From the IMG/VR virus record IMGVR_UViG_3300005347_000005, positions 1 to 38,230 of that record: a stretch of 38,230 nt of DNA; one strand, 5' to 3'. This stretch comes from a virus. Under the pieces are notes generated by a model that did no database searches, was not told where the DNA came from, and saw only the letters and a program-made list of their open reading frames with translations. Below, piece by piece: positions 15,402-24,513 of the stretch (its first letter is position 1; each line of letters begins with the position of its first letter). Position numbers and translations under genes: made by a program.

Positions 15402-17888
15402 CTATTCCACGACCATACGGGCGAGCAACCTGCCGCCAGCTGCCTGTTCGATGATGCCGGGGTGGTTCGAGCCATTGGCCGCGCACAAGTCGGCCGAGGC
15501 GATACCGATCGCGCCGATATAGGATTTCATCAGGATCGCACGGAAGCTGCAGTAAGCCGCTCCCCCTTCATATGAGGCTTCGCGCAGCTGCATCGAAACC
15601 TTGTCCCAATTCGATGCGCTGCCGCGTGGACGCCATGCGCCGACAACCAGAACCTCAGCACCGACCGCCTTGAATGCGGCGATGATCGCAATCATGTTCG
15701 CGCGCGTCGTGCTGGCATCGACTTCGTTCATGCCCATGTGAATGACGACCAGGCTGACACTGTTCGCCGTGCAGTAAGCGGTTGCGTTGTTCAGCCAGGT
15801 CGTTGGTGCGCCGCTGGCCCACAAGCTCACAGAGGCGGTGCCGCTTACCGAGAAATTATCATAGAAGAGGTTCGTGCCGAGCGTGTGCAGCCCGCGTGCC
15901 TCGATCGCGTTCACGATCGACCAAATAAGCCCGACCCGCGTGTAGACCGAGCCATTGGCATCAGAAGCCCGCCCGATCTGGACATGGGTGTATACCGGGA
16001 TCGCATCGACCAGGTCGGAGCTTATGGCGTCGTCGAAGAACAAGCGGCCCTTGTCGCGCCCGCCATTCGGGGACGTCGTGCCATTTCCGTTGCTTCCCAG
16101 GGCGCTGATCGAATCTCCGATCGACAGGATGCGAAGCGAGCCTCCGGTGAATATCTTCGCGCGGGTCTTTGGAATCTGACGCCGCGCCCAGCGTCGTTCC
16201 TGCTCCATCTGCTCGACAGTTTCAGCGTGTTCGCCGTCGTAAACGTTCCAGACCGCAACCACCTGAGACCAGGTCGATGTGACGCGGACATTGAACAACG
16301 GCAGATACTGGCCCTGCGTCACCGCGGGGATACGTTCCATCGCATCTGCTGCCGCTTCTGTTCCGACCGCGACTCCGAACGTCATATCGTCCAGGTTCAA
16401 GTAAATCGTGTCATAACGCGGGTTGGATGTGCCCACGGTCAACGTTTGGGTCGTCGAGAAGGGAATGATCGTGCGGTTCAACGCAAGCTTGCCGGTGACA
16501 GTCACCACCGCGCCCGTGACGGCCGCACTCGCTTCGATCACTCGATAATCGAACTTACCCGTCGCCGCCGGCGCATAGCCGGTCAGACCGAAGCTGATCA
16601 CATTGGCGGTAGTGGCGCTGAACTGCCCATTTGAGCCCGAATACATGCCGCGGCGGGCAGGAATGGTGTCCGCCGAATTGAACGAACCAACCCCCATGAT
16701 AAGCAGGCCCTGGTTGGCGTTCCGGCTCGTCAGCACGACGATATAAGCGAAGCCCGCCTCAACCTCGAACTGGTCGGTGGGTATTGTCACCCGCGCGCCT
16801 ACGCCCGCGCTGATGCCGAGGTCCGTCAGCAACGCATTGCCCGTGAATAGAACAACGTCGTCGGCCTGGTACGGATAACCGTCGATATCCCCGGACGCCA
16901 GCGGACGGCGGAGCACCTTCCAGGCCAGCATTGTCGCCGAGGCATTGGGAATCACGTATCCCGAGATCCCGGTCACTATCATTCCGACCGGGAGTGTCAC
17001 GCCCGCATCCTGGCGGATCGCCCAGGCATAGAATCCCGCGGAAAGAAGATATTGACCCGAAACTGGCGCCGCGGAATTAAAGGCCACCTTGTCAACCGCG
17101 CTTTGGGCTTGTTCCGCCTCGATCTCGGCATCCAGGCCAGCGATCTCGCCCGCCATTGTCTCACCGATCGTGCGGATCGTATATTGCAGCGAGGCATTGC
17201 CGGTCTGCTCGGTGACGGGAACCACACTGCCGACGCCGCCGGTATAAAGCGTTGTCGTGAAATAGCGGCCGAGCCCGGTGCTATTGTAGAGCGTTCCGCC
17301 GGTGTCCGGATAATAATGGACGAAATCGCCCTTGAAGATCGGCAGCGAGGCAAGTGTGATAGTCGCGATCCCTGACGCCAGTGTGCCGCTTGAGACTGCG
17401 GTCTCGCTGCGCACGCGGCCGATTGGATCCAGGATCATGATCCTGCCCGTTCCGGTTGCCGCCAGGCGCATCTTTACTTCGATCAACTCGCCGTCCGCAG
17501 GGCATGGAAGATTATTGCCATAGGCGCGCGTCAGGCTGCCGCCGACCGCCGAGGAAGATGTGCTGCCCGTCGATTGCGTGGAGATCGTTGTTCGGTCGAC
17601 GCCGATGCGTGTGAATGGATCGTTGACGCTCGCCACTGCTGCGGTTGCAGCCACGACCGAGGCGGCAGCAGCAGCCGCGTCGGCATCCACCGCAGCAGCA
17701 ATCGCGGTGAAGTCCGGAATGTCGCCACCGCTCAGCGATGAAATATAATCGTCAACCGTTCCTGTGTTCCCGGCGTCGAGCCAAACCTGATAGGCTGACT
17801 TGCCCTCAGGACCACGGATCGCGGACGTAATCGTGACCTGCGCCGGCTCTCGATCGGCAACGGATACCTCGACGGTGACATCGCTCAT
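15402..17888 (-). CDS. Large structural protein with C-terminal SGNH hydrolase domain
   Basis: The 828-residue protein has an N-terminal phage-fibre-like motif (GPEGKSAYQVWLDAGN, about residues 28-43), an Ala-rich helical stretch, a long beta-rich middle and a C-terminal SGNH/GDSL-like domain. Its blocks are ILSIGDSI at about 590 (nucleophile Ser), VVIHMGMNE at about 718 and NHPGI at about 806 (His). This points to an esterase or deacetylase acting on surface glycans. The gene lies in the head region, between capsid genes and the connectors, which is unusual for a receptor-binding protein. ATGA overlaps link it to its upstream neighbour. Confidence 0.78.
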   Translation of the reverse strand: MSDVTVEVSVADREPAQVTITSAIRGPEGKSAYQVWLDAGNTGTVDDYISSLSGGDIPDFTAIAAAVDADAAAAAASVVAATAAVASVNDPFTRIGVDRTTISTQSTGSTSSSAVGGSLTRAYGNNLPCPADGELIEVKMRLAATGTGRIMILDPIGRVRSETAVSSGTLASGIATITLASLPIFKGDFVHYYPDTGGTLYNSTGLGRYFTTTLYTGGVGSVVPVTEQTGNASLQYTIRTIGETMAGEIAGLDAEIEAEQAQSAVDKVAFNSAAPVSGQYLLSAGFYAWAIRQDAGVTLPVGMIVTGISGYVIPNASATMLAWKVLRRPLASGDIDGYPYQADDVVLFTGNALLTDLGISAGVGARVTIPTDQFEVEAGFAYIVVLTSRNANQGLLIMGVGSFNSADTIPARRGMYSGSNGQFSATTANVISFGLTGYAPAATGKFDYRVIEASAAVTGAVVTVTGKLALNRTIIPFSTTQTLTVGTSNPRYDTIYLNLDDMTFGVAVGTEAAADAMERIPAVTQGQYLPLFNVRVTSTWSQVVAVWNVYDGEHAETVEQMEQERRWARRQIPKTRAKIFTGGSLRILSIGDSISALGSNGNGTTSPNGGRDKGRLFFDDAISSDLVDAIPVYTHVQIGRASDANGSVYTRVGLIWSIVNAIEARGLHTLGTNLFYDNFSVSGTASVSLWASGAPTTWLNNATAYCTANSVSLVVIHMGMNEVDASTTRANMIAIIAAFKAVGAEVLVVGAWRPRGSASNWDKVSMQLREASYEGGAAYCSFRAILMKSYIGAIGIASADLCAANGSNHPGIIEQAAGGRLLARMVVE

Positions 17889-18214
17889 TGGGAGTGTTCC
17901 GTGATGCCCTGCTCGACAGGGATTGCGAATATCTGGTCGGTGATCGGCAATTCGACATCATCGACAGTGACTATGACCAGGTCTGTGTAGTGGGTTCTAA
18001 GAACAAGATCGGCGGTCTGCTCTTCGGTCAGCGACAGGGTCACGGTGTCAGCATTCCGGTCGGAATCAAACGTCGCGGCGAGCGCATATCCCGGTGACGT
18101 GCGCAACTCGGCACGCACCGTCTCGCCTGCACCCAGGAAGCCGGACGCAAAATTGAATTCGATCGAGTAAGCGTAGCCAGTGCGGATCGGCGGGAGGCTG
18201 GTTTCCTGGGTCAT
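17885..18214 (-). CDS. Beta-rich hypothetical protein between two SGNH-like genes
   Basis: The 109-residue protein is chosen to start at the ATG overlapping the upstream TGA (ATGA at 18214-18211); a GTG three codons upstream is possible. It is beta-rich, with strands such as YSIEFNFASGFL and LVIVTVDDVELPI, and resembles small phage structural proteins that accompany tail fibres. It is translationally coupled on both sides to the two SGNH-like genes and may be part of the same appendage. Confidence 0.65.
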   Translation of the reverse strand: MTQETSLPPIRTGYAYSIEFNFASGFLGAGETVRAELRTSPGYALAATFDSDRNADTVTLSLTEEQTADLVLRTHYTDLVIVTVDDVELPITDQIFAIPVEQGITEHSQ

Positions 18215-19494
18215 GCCGGCCACGCCGCTATTGCTGTCGCCACCGGACCAGCCGCTATCGCAGCATATTCGGCAGCTGTGAGGTGAACGCCGTCCACCGT
18301 TGTCGCGGTCGGGCCGGACGTCACCCGATGCCGGTCGGTGTTGGTCGCGTCGGCATGGAACGCGCTGAGGGCAACAAACTGATCAATGCTAGTGCCTACC
18401 GACGCGAGGAGGTTCGTATTGAAGTCCTTTCGTCCACCTGAGTCCGCATTGGCAAAAGAGGTGATCGGAACCTGACTTGCGGGAACGGTGAGATTGGAGT
18501 TCGCCACCCGAGGGAGAACGTCGCCCCAAGCTATGTAAACGCCCGGACTGGCGGCACGAACAGCGGCACAGAGGATATCTCGATCAGCCGCCGTCTGTGT
18601 TGCGGTTCGTGCCAGCCCAGCCAGGTCGTTGGTTCCGGGCCCTCCGACGAACTTGTTGCAATATTGGTAGAACAGCGACCGCTTGGTGCTATTCGCAAGA
18701 TATTCGTGGATCGAGGTGCCAGGCCGCGCGATCGACACCCACGGAATGCCCGCCGTGTAGAGCGCCCGCTTCCAATAGCCGCCGCCTGCCGAGCCTTCAT
18801 CCTGACTGAGCGTTGTCTCGCCCTGCCCGTCGTCAATCGACATACCGTGGATCAGCGCGGCGTGGCCGTGATTGGACGAATAGCCGAGGATCGCTGAGGG
18901 AAGATGAAGCTGGGTCGCGGCGGTGATGCTTGTGGAGTTTAGGGCTCCAGAGTTCATCAGCTGATTGGTATTTGTGCCGGAGGTTGCGCTGGTATAGCTC
19001 GCCTCGCCCGCTGGAGTGCCGGTTCCGGTCGTGCCGTTGATGACCCGCGTGTCACCGGTTACACTGTCGCCCAAGTATCTGATCCAGAAAACAGTACCGG
19101 CCGCGAACGATGACAGCCCGAACGAAGCGGGCAGTATCTCGTCGCTCTCCTGCCAATCCTTGCCATCCGTCAGAGAAACGCTGTTCGCGCCACTCCATAG
19201 CACCCTCACCACCGGGGTTGGAGCGCCCGTTATCTCAATCGCCACGTTGATCGTCTTGGCAAAGCCTGGGCTTGTTTCGATGCTCGTGGTGGGGACGGAA
19301 TAGTTCGAATAGACCAGCTTGAGCTTGCTGTATGTTCCCGACCCGAGGAAGTGTTTGGTGCGGTGCTGGACGCGCTCGACGTTGACGTTCGAGACGCCTC
19401 CCGTGGAGGTCGGGATCTTGCCGCGCGAGCCGGCTATCATCCATGTGGATGCGCGTCGCTTCAACAACACCACCTGTCGCGCGGCCGGATTCAT
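18211..19494 (-). CDS. Structural protein with degenerate SGNH hydrolase domain
   Basis: The 427-residue protein starts at an ATG overlapping the upstream stop as TGATG. An in-frame extension upstream would lie over the previous gene and looks non-coding. The N-terminal 150 residues are beta-rich. The C-terminal half has SGNH-like blocks: GMSIDDG at about residue 219, where GDS reads GMS with the Ser kept; VGGPGTND at about 285; and DGVHLTAAEY at about 401, the expected catalytic Asp and His. It may be a second glycan esterase, active or reduced. Confidence 0.68.
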   Translation of the reverse strand: MNPAARQVVLLKRRASTWMIAGSRGKIPTSTGGVSNVNVERVQHRTKHFLGSGTYSKLKLVYSNYSVPTTSIETSPGFAKTINVAIEITGAPTPVVRVLWSGANSVSLTDGKDWQESDEILPASFGLSSFAAGTVFWIRYLGDSVTGDTRVINGTTGTGTPAGEASYTSATSGTNTNQLMNSGALNSTSITAATQLHLPSAILGYSSNHGHAALIHGMSIDDGQGETTLSQDEGSAGGGYWKRALYTAGIPWVSIARPGTSIHEYLANSTKRSLFYQYCNKFVGGPGTNDLAGLARTATQTAADRDILCAAVRAASPGVYIAWGDVLPRVANSNLTVPASQVPITSFANADSGGRKDFNTNLLASVGTSIDQFVALSAFHADATNTDRHRVTSGPTATTVDGVHLTAAEYAAIAAGPVATAIAAWPA

Positions 19495-20066
19495 CAGAGC
19501 ACAATGCCGTACAGGAGAACCTGCCTTGCAACGGCTGTTGCGGTGAACCCGGCGATCGTCTGCAGTTGGGCATAAAGACTCGACGTCGTGAGTTTGATGT
19601 CGAGATCGATGTTTGGCGACTTGATGTAGAGCGCGCCGCCGAGATCCACAGGAGTGCCAAGGCTGATCGATCCGCGGTAGGCTGTGAGGTCGCCAGACGC
19701 CAAGGTCCACGCCGCGTTGTCGGTTAAGGCGCTTGGAGGTGTTACATTGAAGCATTGCAGCGCATAAGCGGCCTCGCTCGCCTGTAGAGCGGATACGTCG
19801 ATTTTCATGATCGTGGTCAGAATGCGGATCAGTGAGCCGGCTGGGATCGCTGTGCCGTCCGCATAGGTAAACGCGAATTGCTTGGCGACATCCATAATAT
19901 CGAGCGCGGAATAGGCCGCAGCAGCGGGTGTGAAACTGGCGGATGCCGTGATGCCAGATGAAGAGTTGACCGGAAGGGGATGGGCGGCGTCGACTGCCTG
20001 TGCCTCACCTCCAGCTGAATATCCGATTGCCTGAAGGAAGGAATTGGCGCTCGATAGAATGCCCAT
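19494..20066 (-). CDS. Hypothetical structural protein after the capsid cluster
   Basis: The 190-residue protein is mostly beta-rich with Ala-rich stretches and no membrane segment or signal peptide. The ATG at 20066 is chosen; a GTG directly before it is possible. GGAG lies 9-10 bases upstream, and a strong hairpin with a U tract directly precedes that site. The gene starts the cluster that leads into the two SGNH-like proteins. I do not recognise the family; a head-decoration or fibre-base role is possible. Confidence 0.65.
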   Translation of the reverse strand: MGILSSANSFLQAIGYSAGGEAQAVDAAHPLPVNSSSGITASASFTPAAAAYSALDIMDVAKQFAFTYADGTAIPAGSLIRILTTIMKIDVSALQASEAAYALQCFNVTPPSALTDNAAWTLASGDLTAYRGSISLGTPVDLGGALYIKSPNIDLDIKLTTSSLYAQLQTIAGFTATAVARQVLLYGIVL

Positions 20067-20083
20067 CACTCAATTCTCCAAAG

Positions 20084-20115
20084 AAAAGGGCCGCCTCTCA
20101 TTAGAGAAGCGGCCC
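20084..20115 (-). terminator. Strong hairpin with U tract before the 190-residue structural gene
   Basis: On the minus strand GGGCCGCTTCTC pairs with GAGAGGCGGCCC around a four-base loop (12 pairs, one G-U), followed by TTTTCTTT. It has the form of a rho-independent terminator. As at the tail tube gene, the ribosome-binding GGAG begins directly after the T tract, so readthrough or RNA protection is likely. Confidence 0.75.
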
Positions 20116-20143
20116 AGCGCGACGCCAAACAAGCGCGCGTAGT

Positions 20144-20503
20144 TTACTTCTTGCGAGCGTGTGCCTTATGCGCCTCGCCTTCGGTCACGCTGGTTGTCGT
20201 AACGACCTCGCCGGGACCGGACGACGCGCGCTGCGGCGTGCCGTCAGGCAATGGCGCCTCGCGGGCATCCTCGCCGCCGTCCCGATTATCAGAGACATTG
20301 ACCAGAATAGCCGTGGCTTCTTCGTCAACGGCCTTGCCCTCATGGTCGATCAACGCCCCCTTTTCGCCGACGAAGGCAGCTACGCCTCGCCGAACGAAGT
20401 GAAGTGCCGATTCATCTGTCTCGCGCTCGACTACCTGACCGGCAGTGAAGCGTTCCGGGACAAGAGCGGAAGTTGCATAATCACGGAGAAATTTGATCTT
20501 CAT
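20144..20503 (-). CDS. Hypothetical capsid-region protein with disordered tail
   Basis: The 119-residue protein starts at the second of two ATG codons, which gives a five-base spacing from AGGAGG; the first ATG (20506) is a close alternative. The N-terminal half looks folded (IKFLRDYATSA, RRGVAAFVGE) and the last 45 residues are Gly/Glu/Thr-rich and likely disordered. It lies shortly after the capsid gene. The function is unknown; such small genes after the capsid often encode head-associated proteins. Confidence 0.65.
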   Translation of the reverse strand: MKIKFLRDYATSALVPERFTAGQVVERETDESALHFVRRGVAAFVGEKGALIDHEGKAVDEEATAILVNVSDNRDGGEDAREAPLPDGTPQRASSGPGEVVTTTSVTEGEAHKAHARKK

Positions 20504-20512
20504 CATCGCCTC

Positions 20513-20965
20513 CTAGCTTACGACTTCGTCAACGGTGGTGGCATCGACAGAAGTCGCGGCCCCGTAACGGTTGTCTGTTGCGACCACGACGGCCCCGGAA
20601 TCCGAAGCCGCTGTTGCAACGGTCATCGACAGGCGAACCCAACGAAACCCGTTGTTATAGTCGAGATCGGACTGGTGCAGATTGATAGCGACCTGCTTGT
20701 TGTCGTCTGTCCCGGCCTGCGTCAGCTGCGCGATTGCACTTCCGGTCACGTCCTTCACGCCAGCACCGCCGGAGCTTGTGGCCTGCTGGAACTTGGCATC
20801 GACGGTCGAGTTCGAGACCATGTCGCCAACCAGAACAATTCCCATCACAGAGAAATAGTCCTGCATGTCGATCCAACCGGTGGTGTACGTGCCCGCAGCA
20901 TATGCGTCAGGGTCGATCACCCCCACCACGCCAACGCGGGCAGAGGGATTGAGATTGCTCGGCAT
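20513..20965 (-). CDS. Small structural protein downstream of capsid
   Basis: The 150-residue protein is beta-rich, acidic and low in Lys. It starts at an ATG preceded by AAGGA, 24 bases after the capsid stop. It contains TGWIDMQDYFSVMGIVLVGD, similar in style to small phage capsid-associated proteins that recur directly after the major capsid gene. A decoration or head-completion role is inferred from position. Confidence 0.65.
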   Translation of the reverse strand: MPSNLNPSARVGVVGVIDPDAYAAGTYTTGWIDMQDYFSVMGIVLVGDMVSNSTVDAKFQQATSSGGAGVKDVTGSAIAQLTQAGTDDNKQVAINLHQSDLDYNNGFRWVRLSMTVATAASDSGAVVVATDNRYGAATSVDATTVDEVVS

Positions 20966-20989
20966 TTCGAATTTCCTTTCTGCTGAGGC

Positions 20990-22273
20990 TTAGGCGCGGT
21001 CTTCCAGGGCCACGAAGTGGCTCTTGGTCGAGCTGCCATTGTTGGGAGAAACGGGGGCCGAGAGAACAGGCTGGCCACCGATACGGAAGATCCACCGGAA
21101 CGCCCGGATGTTGTAGTCGAAGTAGAGGTGGATCGAGTCCGCAAAGCTGACGCCGTTTTGTTTCCGGAAAGCCTCATAACCATTCGGATTGACGAGCAGC
21201 AGATCGCCCTTGTCGCCGACCGTCTTCGAGTGTTCACTGAAGATGATCGGACGGCCAAGCAGGGTGCCACCAGGCGCTTGAACGTAATTGGGCTGCCAAA
21301 GAAGCGGCCCACTCGTCCCAGCCTGCATTGCCATTACGGTCGGCATGACGTCACCGTTGGCGAGCCATACAGCCTGCTGCGGATTGATCACGCGAGCGTA
21401 CATTTTGGCGATGTTCGCCGCGACGATCGAGTCCGCCGCCTGCCCGCTCTCTTTCGAGATCGTCACCAAGGCATCAGAGGCGAAGAAGCCAAGAGGCTTT
21501 TCGACACCGTCGCCATAGATGAAGGCGTCCGCAGCCTTCCAGCGAATGGCGCCGGCCGCTTTCCGGGTCAGGAGGTCCGAAATGCGAGGCGCATCCTCCA
21601 GTAGTTCCTCGGTCGCCAGCACGAAGGCATAAAGCTCATTGAGCTTCGTTTCGCGCGGGGTGAGGCCCATGCGGCTGGGCGTCATCTGTTCACCTTCGAC
21701 GCGCCATTTTGCCTGCACGCCGGACGTGCCCCAAGGGGTCGTTTCGTCACCCAGGCCAACCACGCGATTCGACGACGTCGGGGACGGATCGAACATGTTC
21801 ATGACCGGATCATCTTCGCCATAGACGAGATCGACGATCTGCATCCGAAACTCAGCGGGAACCAGATAGCTGCCGGCCGTGTCACCCTGCTCCATCACGA
21901 CATTGGTCGGAGCAGCCAGTCGTTCGTCGACACGGAAGCCTTGCCCAGCCGCAGGATTTGCTTGACGCACCGCCTGAGCAAATTCGGCAAGGTTGGAGAA
22001 CCCGCCATTGTCGTATTGAGGCCGCGCAGTCGCCGGGACCAAGCCCGGAGCGTTTATAACCGCAGGATCGGCACCGATCTGCGACGTCGAAGCCATAAGT
22101 GTCTCTACGCTCTGGATTCGGGCGAGCTGGCGCGCCAGTTTGGCTTGATCGCCATCCTGTTCGGCCTGCTCATCTTCAGTCAAATCGCGGTCTTCTGCGA
22201 TAGCAACGGCGAGACGGTCTTCTAGGCGCTTCGCAGTCTCACGCGCCTCTTTCTTCAACAGGGCGAGGTTCAT
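20990..22273 (-). CDS. Major capsid protein, HK97 fold
   Basis: The 427-residue protein has an N-terminal charged helical region (about residues 1-55) like the HK97 delta domain that is usually removed by the protease. The fold body follows, with motifs such as TPWGTSGVQAKWRVEGEQ, FIYGDGVEKPLGF and LLVNPNGYEAFRKQNGV that match Phage_capsid proteins. The ATG follows AAAGGAG. It comes after portal and protease, the standard HK97 order. Confidence 0.93.
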   Translation of the reverse strand: MNLALLKKEARETAKRLEDRLAVAIAEDRDLTEDEQAEQDGDQAKLARQLARIQSVETLMASTSQIGADPAVINAPGLVPATARPQYDNGGFSNLAEFAQAVRQANPAAGQGFRVDERLAAPTNVVMEQGDTAGSYLVPAEFRMQIVDLVYGEDDPVMNMFDPSPTSSNRVVGLGDETTPWGTSGVQAKWRVEGEQMTPSRMGLTPRETKLNELYAFVLATEELLEDAPRISDLLTRKAAGAIRWKAADAFIYGDGVEKPLGFFASDALVTISKESGQAADSIVAANIAKMYARVINPQQAVWLANGDVMPTVMAMQAGTSGPLLWQPNYVQAPGGTLLGRPIIFSEHSKTVGDKGDLLLVNPNGYEAFRKQNGVSFADSIHLYFDYNIRAFRWIFRIGGQPVLSAPVSPNNGSSTKSHFVALEDRA

Positions 22274-22322
22274 ATTGAACTCCTTTCAATTGCCCGCATG
22301 GAGGGCGCGTGCGCCCCAAATG

Positions 22323-22348
22323 AAAAAGGCGGCCCGAAGACCGCCCTT
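22323..22348 (-). terminator. Hairpin with UUCG loop and U tract between protease and capsid
   Basis: On the minus strand AAGGGCGGTC and GGCCGCCTT pair around a TTCG tetraloop (one bulged G, one G-U pair), followed by TTTTT. It lies in the 100-base gap between the protease and capsid genes, which also contains a smaller GC-rich hairpin nearer the capsid start. It may partly terminate, or define the 5' end of a processed capsid mRNA. Confidence 0.65.
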
Positions 22349-22373
22349 CCCGCTCCCGCTCGCGCGGAATTTC

Positions 22374-23252
22374 CTAGATTAAGGCTGCCATTCCTTGGAT
22401 CGTTGCTCGCTGGCGCATCAGGCCCAGGCGCGATCGGCTCGACGAATACTTCCCCACAACGTCCTTCAGGGTCATAATTCCGTCGATCGCGCCGTTTTCG
22501 GTGGCACGGCGAGCTGAAAACAGCCTGCCACGACCATGAACTGCGGCCACTTCGGAAGGCGACATGCCGCGGCCACGCGCGATAGCGGCAGCAAACTGTG
22601 CGTTGCTCTCGTCGACCGAATCCTGAATGTCCGCGCGCGCTTCGTCACTCAGCGGCTCGGAGCTATTGCCGCGGACCTTTTCCTCGTGTGAGGCAATCAG
22701 CGTCGTTCGCATTCCGAGCTTTTCTTCGAAGCCTGACATGTCGGTATGGCCGGCGTAGACGCCTACCGAACCAACATCGGAGCTGGGCGAGGCGTAAAAG
22801 GCTGATGCCTGGGTCGCCAGCCAATAGCCAGCGCTCGCCACCATCCAGTTCGACGCCACAGCCACGACCGGCTTCAGCTGGCGCACTTCGAAAATGGCAT
22901 CACCCGCTTCCTGCGTACCGTAAACGAGCCCCCCCGGCGTCGCCATATCCAGGATGATCGCCCCGATTTTGGGATCGTCGCCGAATTCACGGATCCGTTC
23001 CGCTATGCGGCCAGTGTTTCCAGCCGAGCCATATTGGCCGCGCGGGCTCAGTGTGCCGCTGATCGGAAGAATAACCGTGGCACCCTCGCGGATAGGGTCA
23101 GGTGCAGCCGCCGCAGATGCACCGCCAGTGAACCCGAGAAGCGCACGCAGCCCTTCCGGCACTAAGCCCTCGATTGTTCCGCGAGCAGCGATTTCCCCGA
23201 TCATATCGGGGGGCAAAGCCCAAAGGGCGAAGCGTCCAAGCCGTTCAGCCAT
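22374..23252 (-). CDS. Capsid maturation protease, S49 / ClpP-like
   Basis: The 292-residue protein matches S49-type phage head proteases (SppA/lambda C-like). Key parts are GAIILDMATPGG, NWMVASAGYWLA at about residues 131-142 with the likely nucleophile Ser, and SSDVGSVGVYAGH. A Lys in HEEKVRGN (about residue 190) is a candidate for the catalytic base. I chose the ATG at 23252 because AGGAAGG lies five bases upstream; a GTG two codons earlier is possible. It would trim the capsid protein during head assembly. Confidence 0.88.
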   Translation of the reverse strand: MAERLGRFALWALPPDMIGEIAARGTIEGLVPEGLRALLGFTGGASAAAAPDPIREGATVILPISGTLSPRGQYGSAGNTGRIAERIREFGDDPKIGAIILDMATPGGLVYGTQEAGDAIFEVRQLKPVVAVASNWMVASAGYWLATQASAFYASPSSDVGSVGVYAGHTDMSGFEEKLGMRTTLIASHEEKVRGNSSEPLSDEARADIQDSVDESNAQFAAAIARGRGMSPSEVAAVHGRGRLFSARRATENGAIDGIMTLKDVVGKYSSSRSRLGLMRQRATIQGMAALI

Positions 23253-24513
23253 TGTCACCTTCCTGCATGTCCTGAGGCGAGGTTTGCCCGCCAGATAGGG
23301 TGTCGGCGGCCCGATTGCTGTTCAGCGGCGCGCGCGGATCGTTGGCCCAAACCTCATTTATTTCCGGTAACCCGAACCAGCCCTTGCGAATTTCATTTGT
23401 CGAATGCGTGCCAGCGGTCCGTGCAAGGACCGCGTTCTTGAACTGCGTCGCGCTGTCTCCGCGTAGAAGCCCGTCTAGGTTCAGCTTCGCGCGGTATCGC
23501 TGCTGCTGATCTGGCGTGAAAAGTCTGCGGCTGATCGCCTGTTCAATGCGGCGCGTCCAAGGCCGGATGGTGTACTTCACGAACTCAAGTGCCTGCTGTT
23601 CCTGGCTGGCCGCGGTGCCGCCATCTTCACCGATCATGGAGCGCGGAATCCGCCAATATCGGGATAATTCCAGTGTGCGCTGCTTGATTAGTTCGGCGAG
23701 CTGGGAATCGATGTTCGTGGAGGCGACAGACTTGTACTCCAGCCCCTCCTCCAGGACCGGCGTAGAGCCATTTCGCCACGCGCGGATACCTTCTTTTAGG
23801 CGGCCGATCGCCTCTGGGCTCAGCTTCATCTTGCCTTGCAGCACGCCCGAAAGCTTCGTGCCGTTCTGAAAGAACGATCGGCCCTGTGTTTCCAGAGCAA
23901 GCGCGAAATCAAGCGACCCCTTCGCCATTTTCCACGGCACAAGCGGCTTCATGCATGCATCGGACAGTCCGGAAATCCAGAACAGCTGCTGCGGCGCCAG
24001 CCAGCGCTCTCGCGTGCCATCCTGCATATAGCGGACACGGAAACTACGTTCTTTCCATTCAACCTCGTAACGCTCCGGATGGAGCGGCCATAACTCGACG
24101 TCACCAGCGGCGCTTATGACCGGCTCGGCAAAGGATTGCCCGGCCAAGGCGGCGCGAAACGCCATTGACGCCCAGAATTCGGCGCCAGTCTGAAGCGGAT
24201 TCGGCGCATAAGCGATAACATCGGCTAGTTCGAAGTTGGTCGCCTCTTTGTCGCCGTCCATAACCGTGTGGGGCAGGCTGCCGATCGTCTCTGCGATCGT
24301 CGACACACAGAAATTGACCGCTGAAATCTTCGCCGCGTGATCCGCTGTCGCCGCGCACGTTGGAGTTAAGAAGCTCCAGATATCATCGCCGTAGAACCGG
24401 CCGTCGATCACGCTGTCGGGATCCATTACTTCGCTGGGCGATGGGCGGCTAGCAACCGCCAACGATCGTTCACGAGCCATCTGCTTATAATCATCGGGGG
24501 ACATCATGCTCAT
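23245..24513 (-). CDS. Portal protein, HK97 family
   Basis: The 422-residue protein follows the large terminase with an ATGA overlap. Motifs include AKISAVNFCVSTIAETIGSL, PNPLQTGAEFW and PRSMIGEDGGTAASQEQQ, typical of Phage_portal proteins of HK97 type. It forms the dodecameric ring through which DNA is packaged. The C-terminal 30 residues are probably flexible. Confidence 0.93.
   Translation of the reverse strand: MSMMSPDDYKQMARERSLAVASRPSPSEVMDPDSVIDGRFYGDDIWSFLTPTCAATADHAAKISAVNFCVSTIAETIGSLPHTVMDGDKEATNFELADVIAYAPNPLQTGAEFWASMAFRAALAGQSFAEPVISAAGDVELWPLHPERYEVEWKERSFRVRYMQDGTRERWLAPQQLFWISGLSDACMKPLVPWKMAKGSLDFALALETQGRSFFQNGTKLSGVLQGKMKLSPEAIGRLKEGIRAWRNGSTPVLEEGLEYKSVASTNIDSQLAELIKQRTLELSRYWRIPRSMIGEDGGTAASQEQQALEFVKYTIRPWTRRIEQAISRRLFTPDQQQRYRAKLNLDGLLRGDSATQFKNAVLARTAGTHSTNEIRKGWFGLPEINEVWANDPRAPLNSNRAADTLSGGQTSPQDMQEGDNG

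Noticed and set aside
15738-16634. Plus-strand open frame of 298 codons inside the large SGNH-like gene
   Set aside because: It is antisense to recognisable catalytic blocks and has the Arg-rich composition of a GC-rich antisense frame.
19497-19755. In-frame N-terminal extension of the 427-residue SGNH-like gene
   Set aside because: It overlaps the coding region of the previous gene in another frame and looks non-coding; the TGATG overlap marks the true start.
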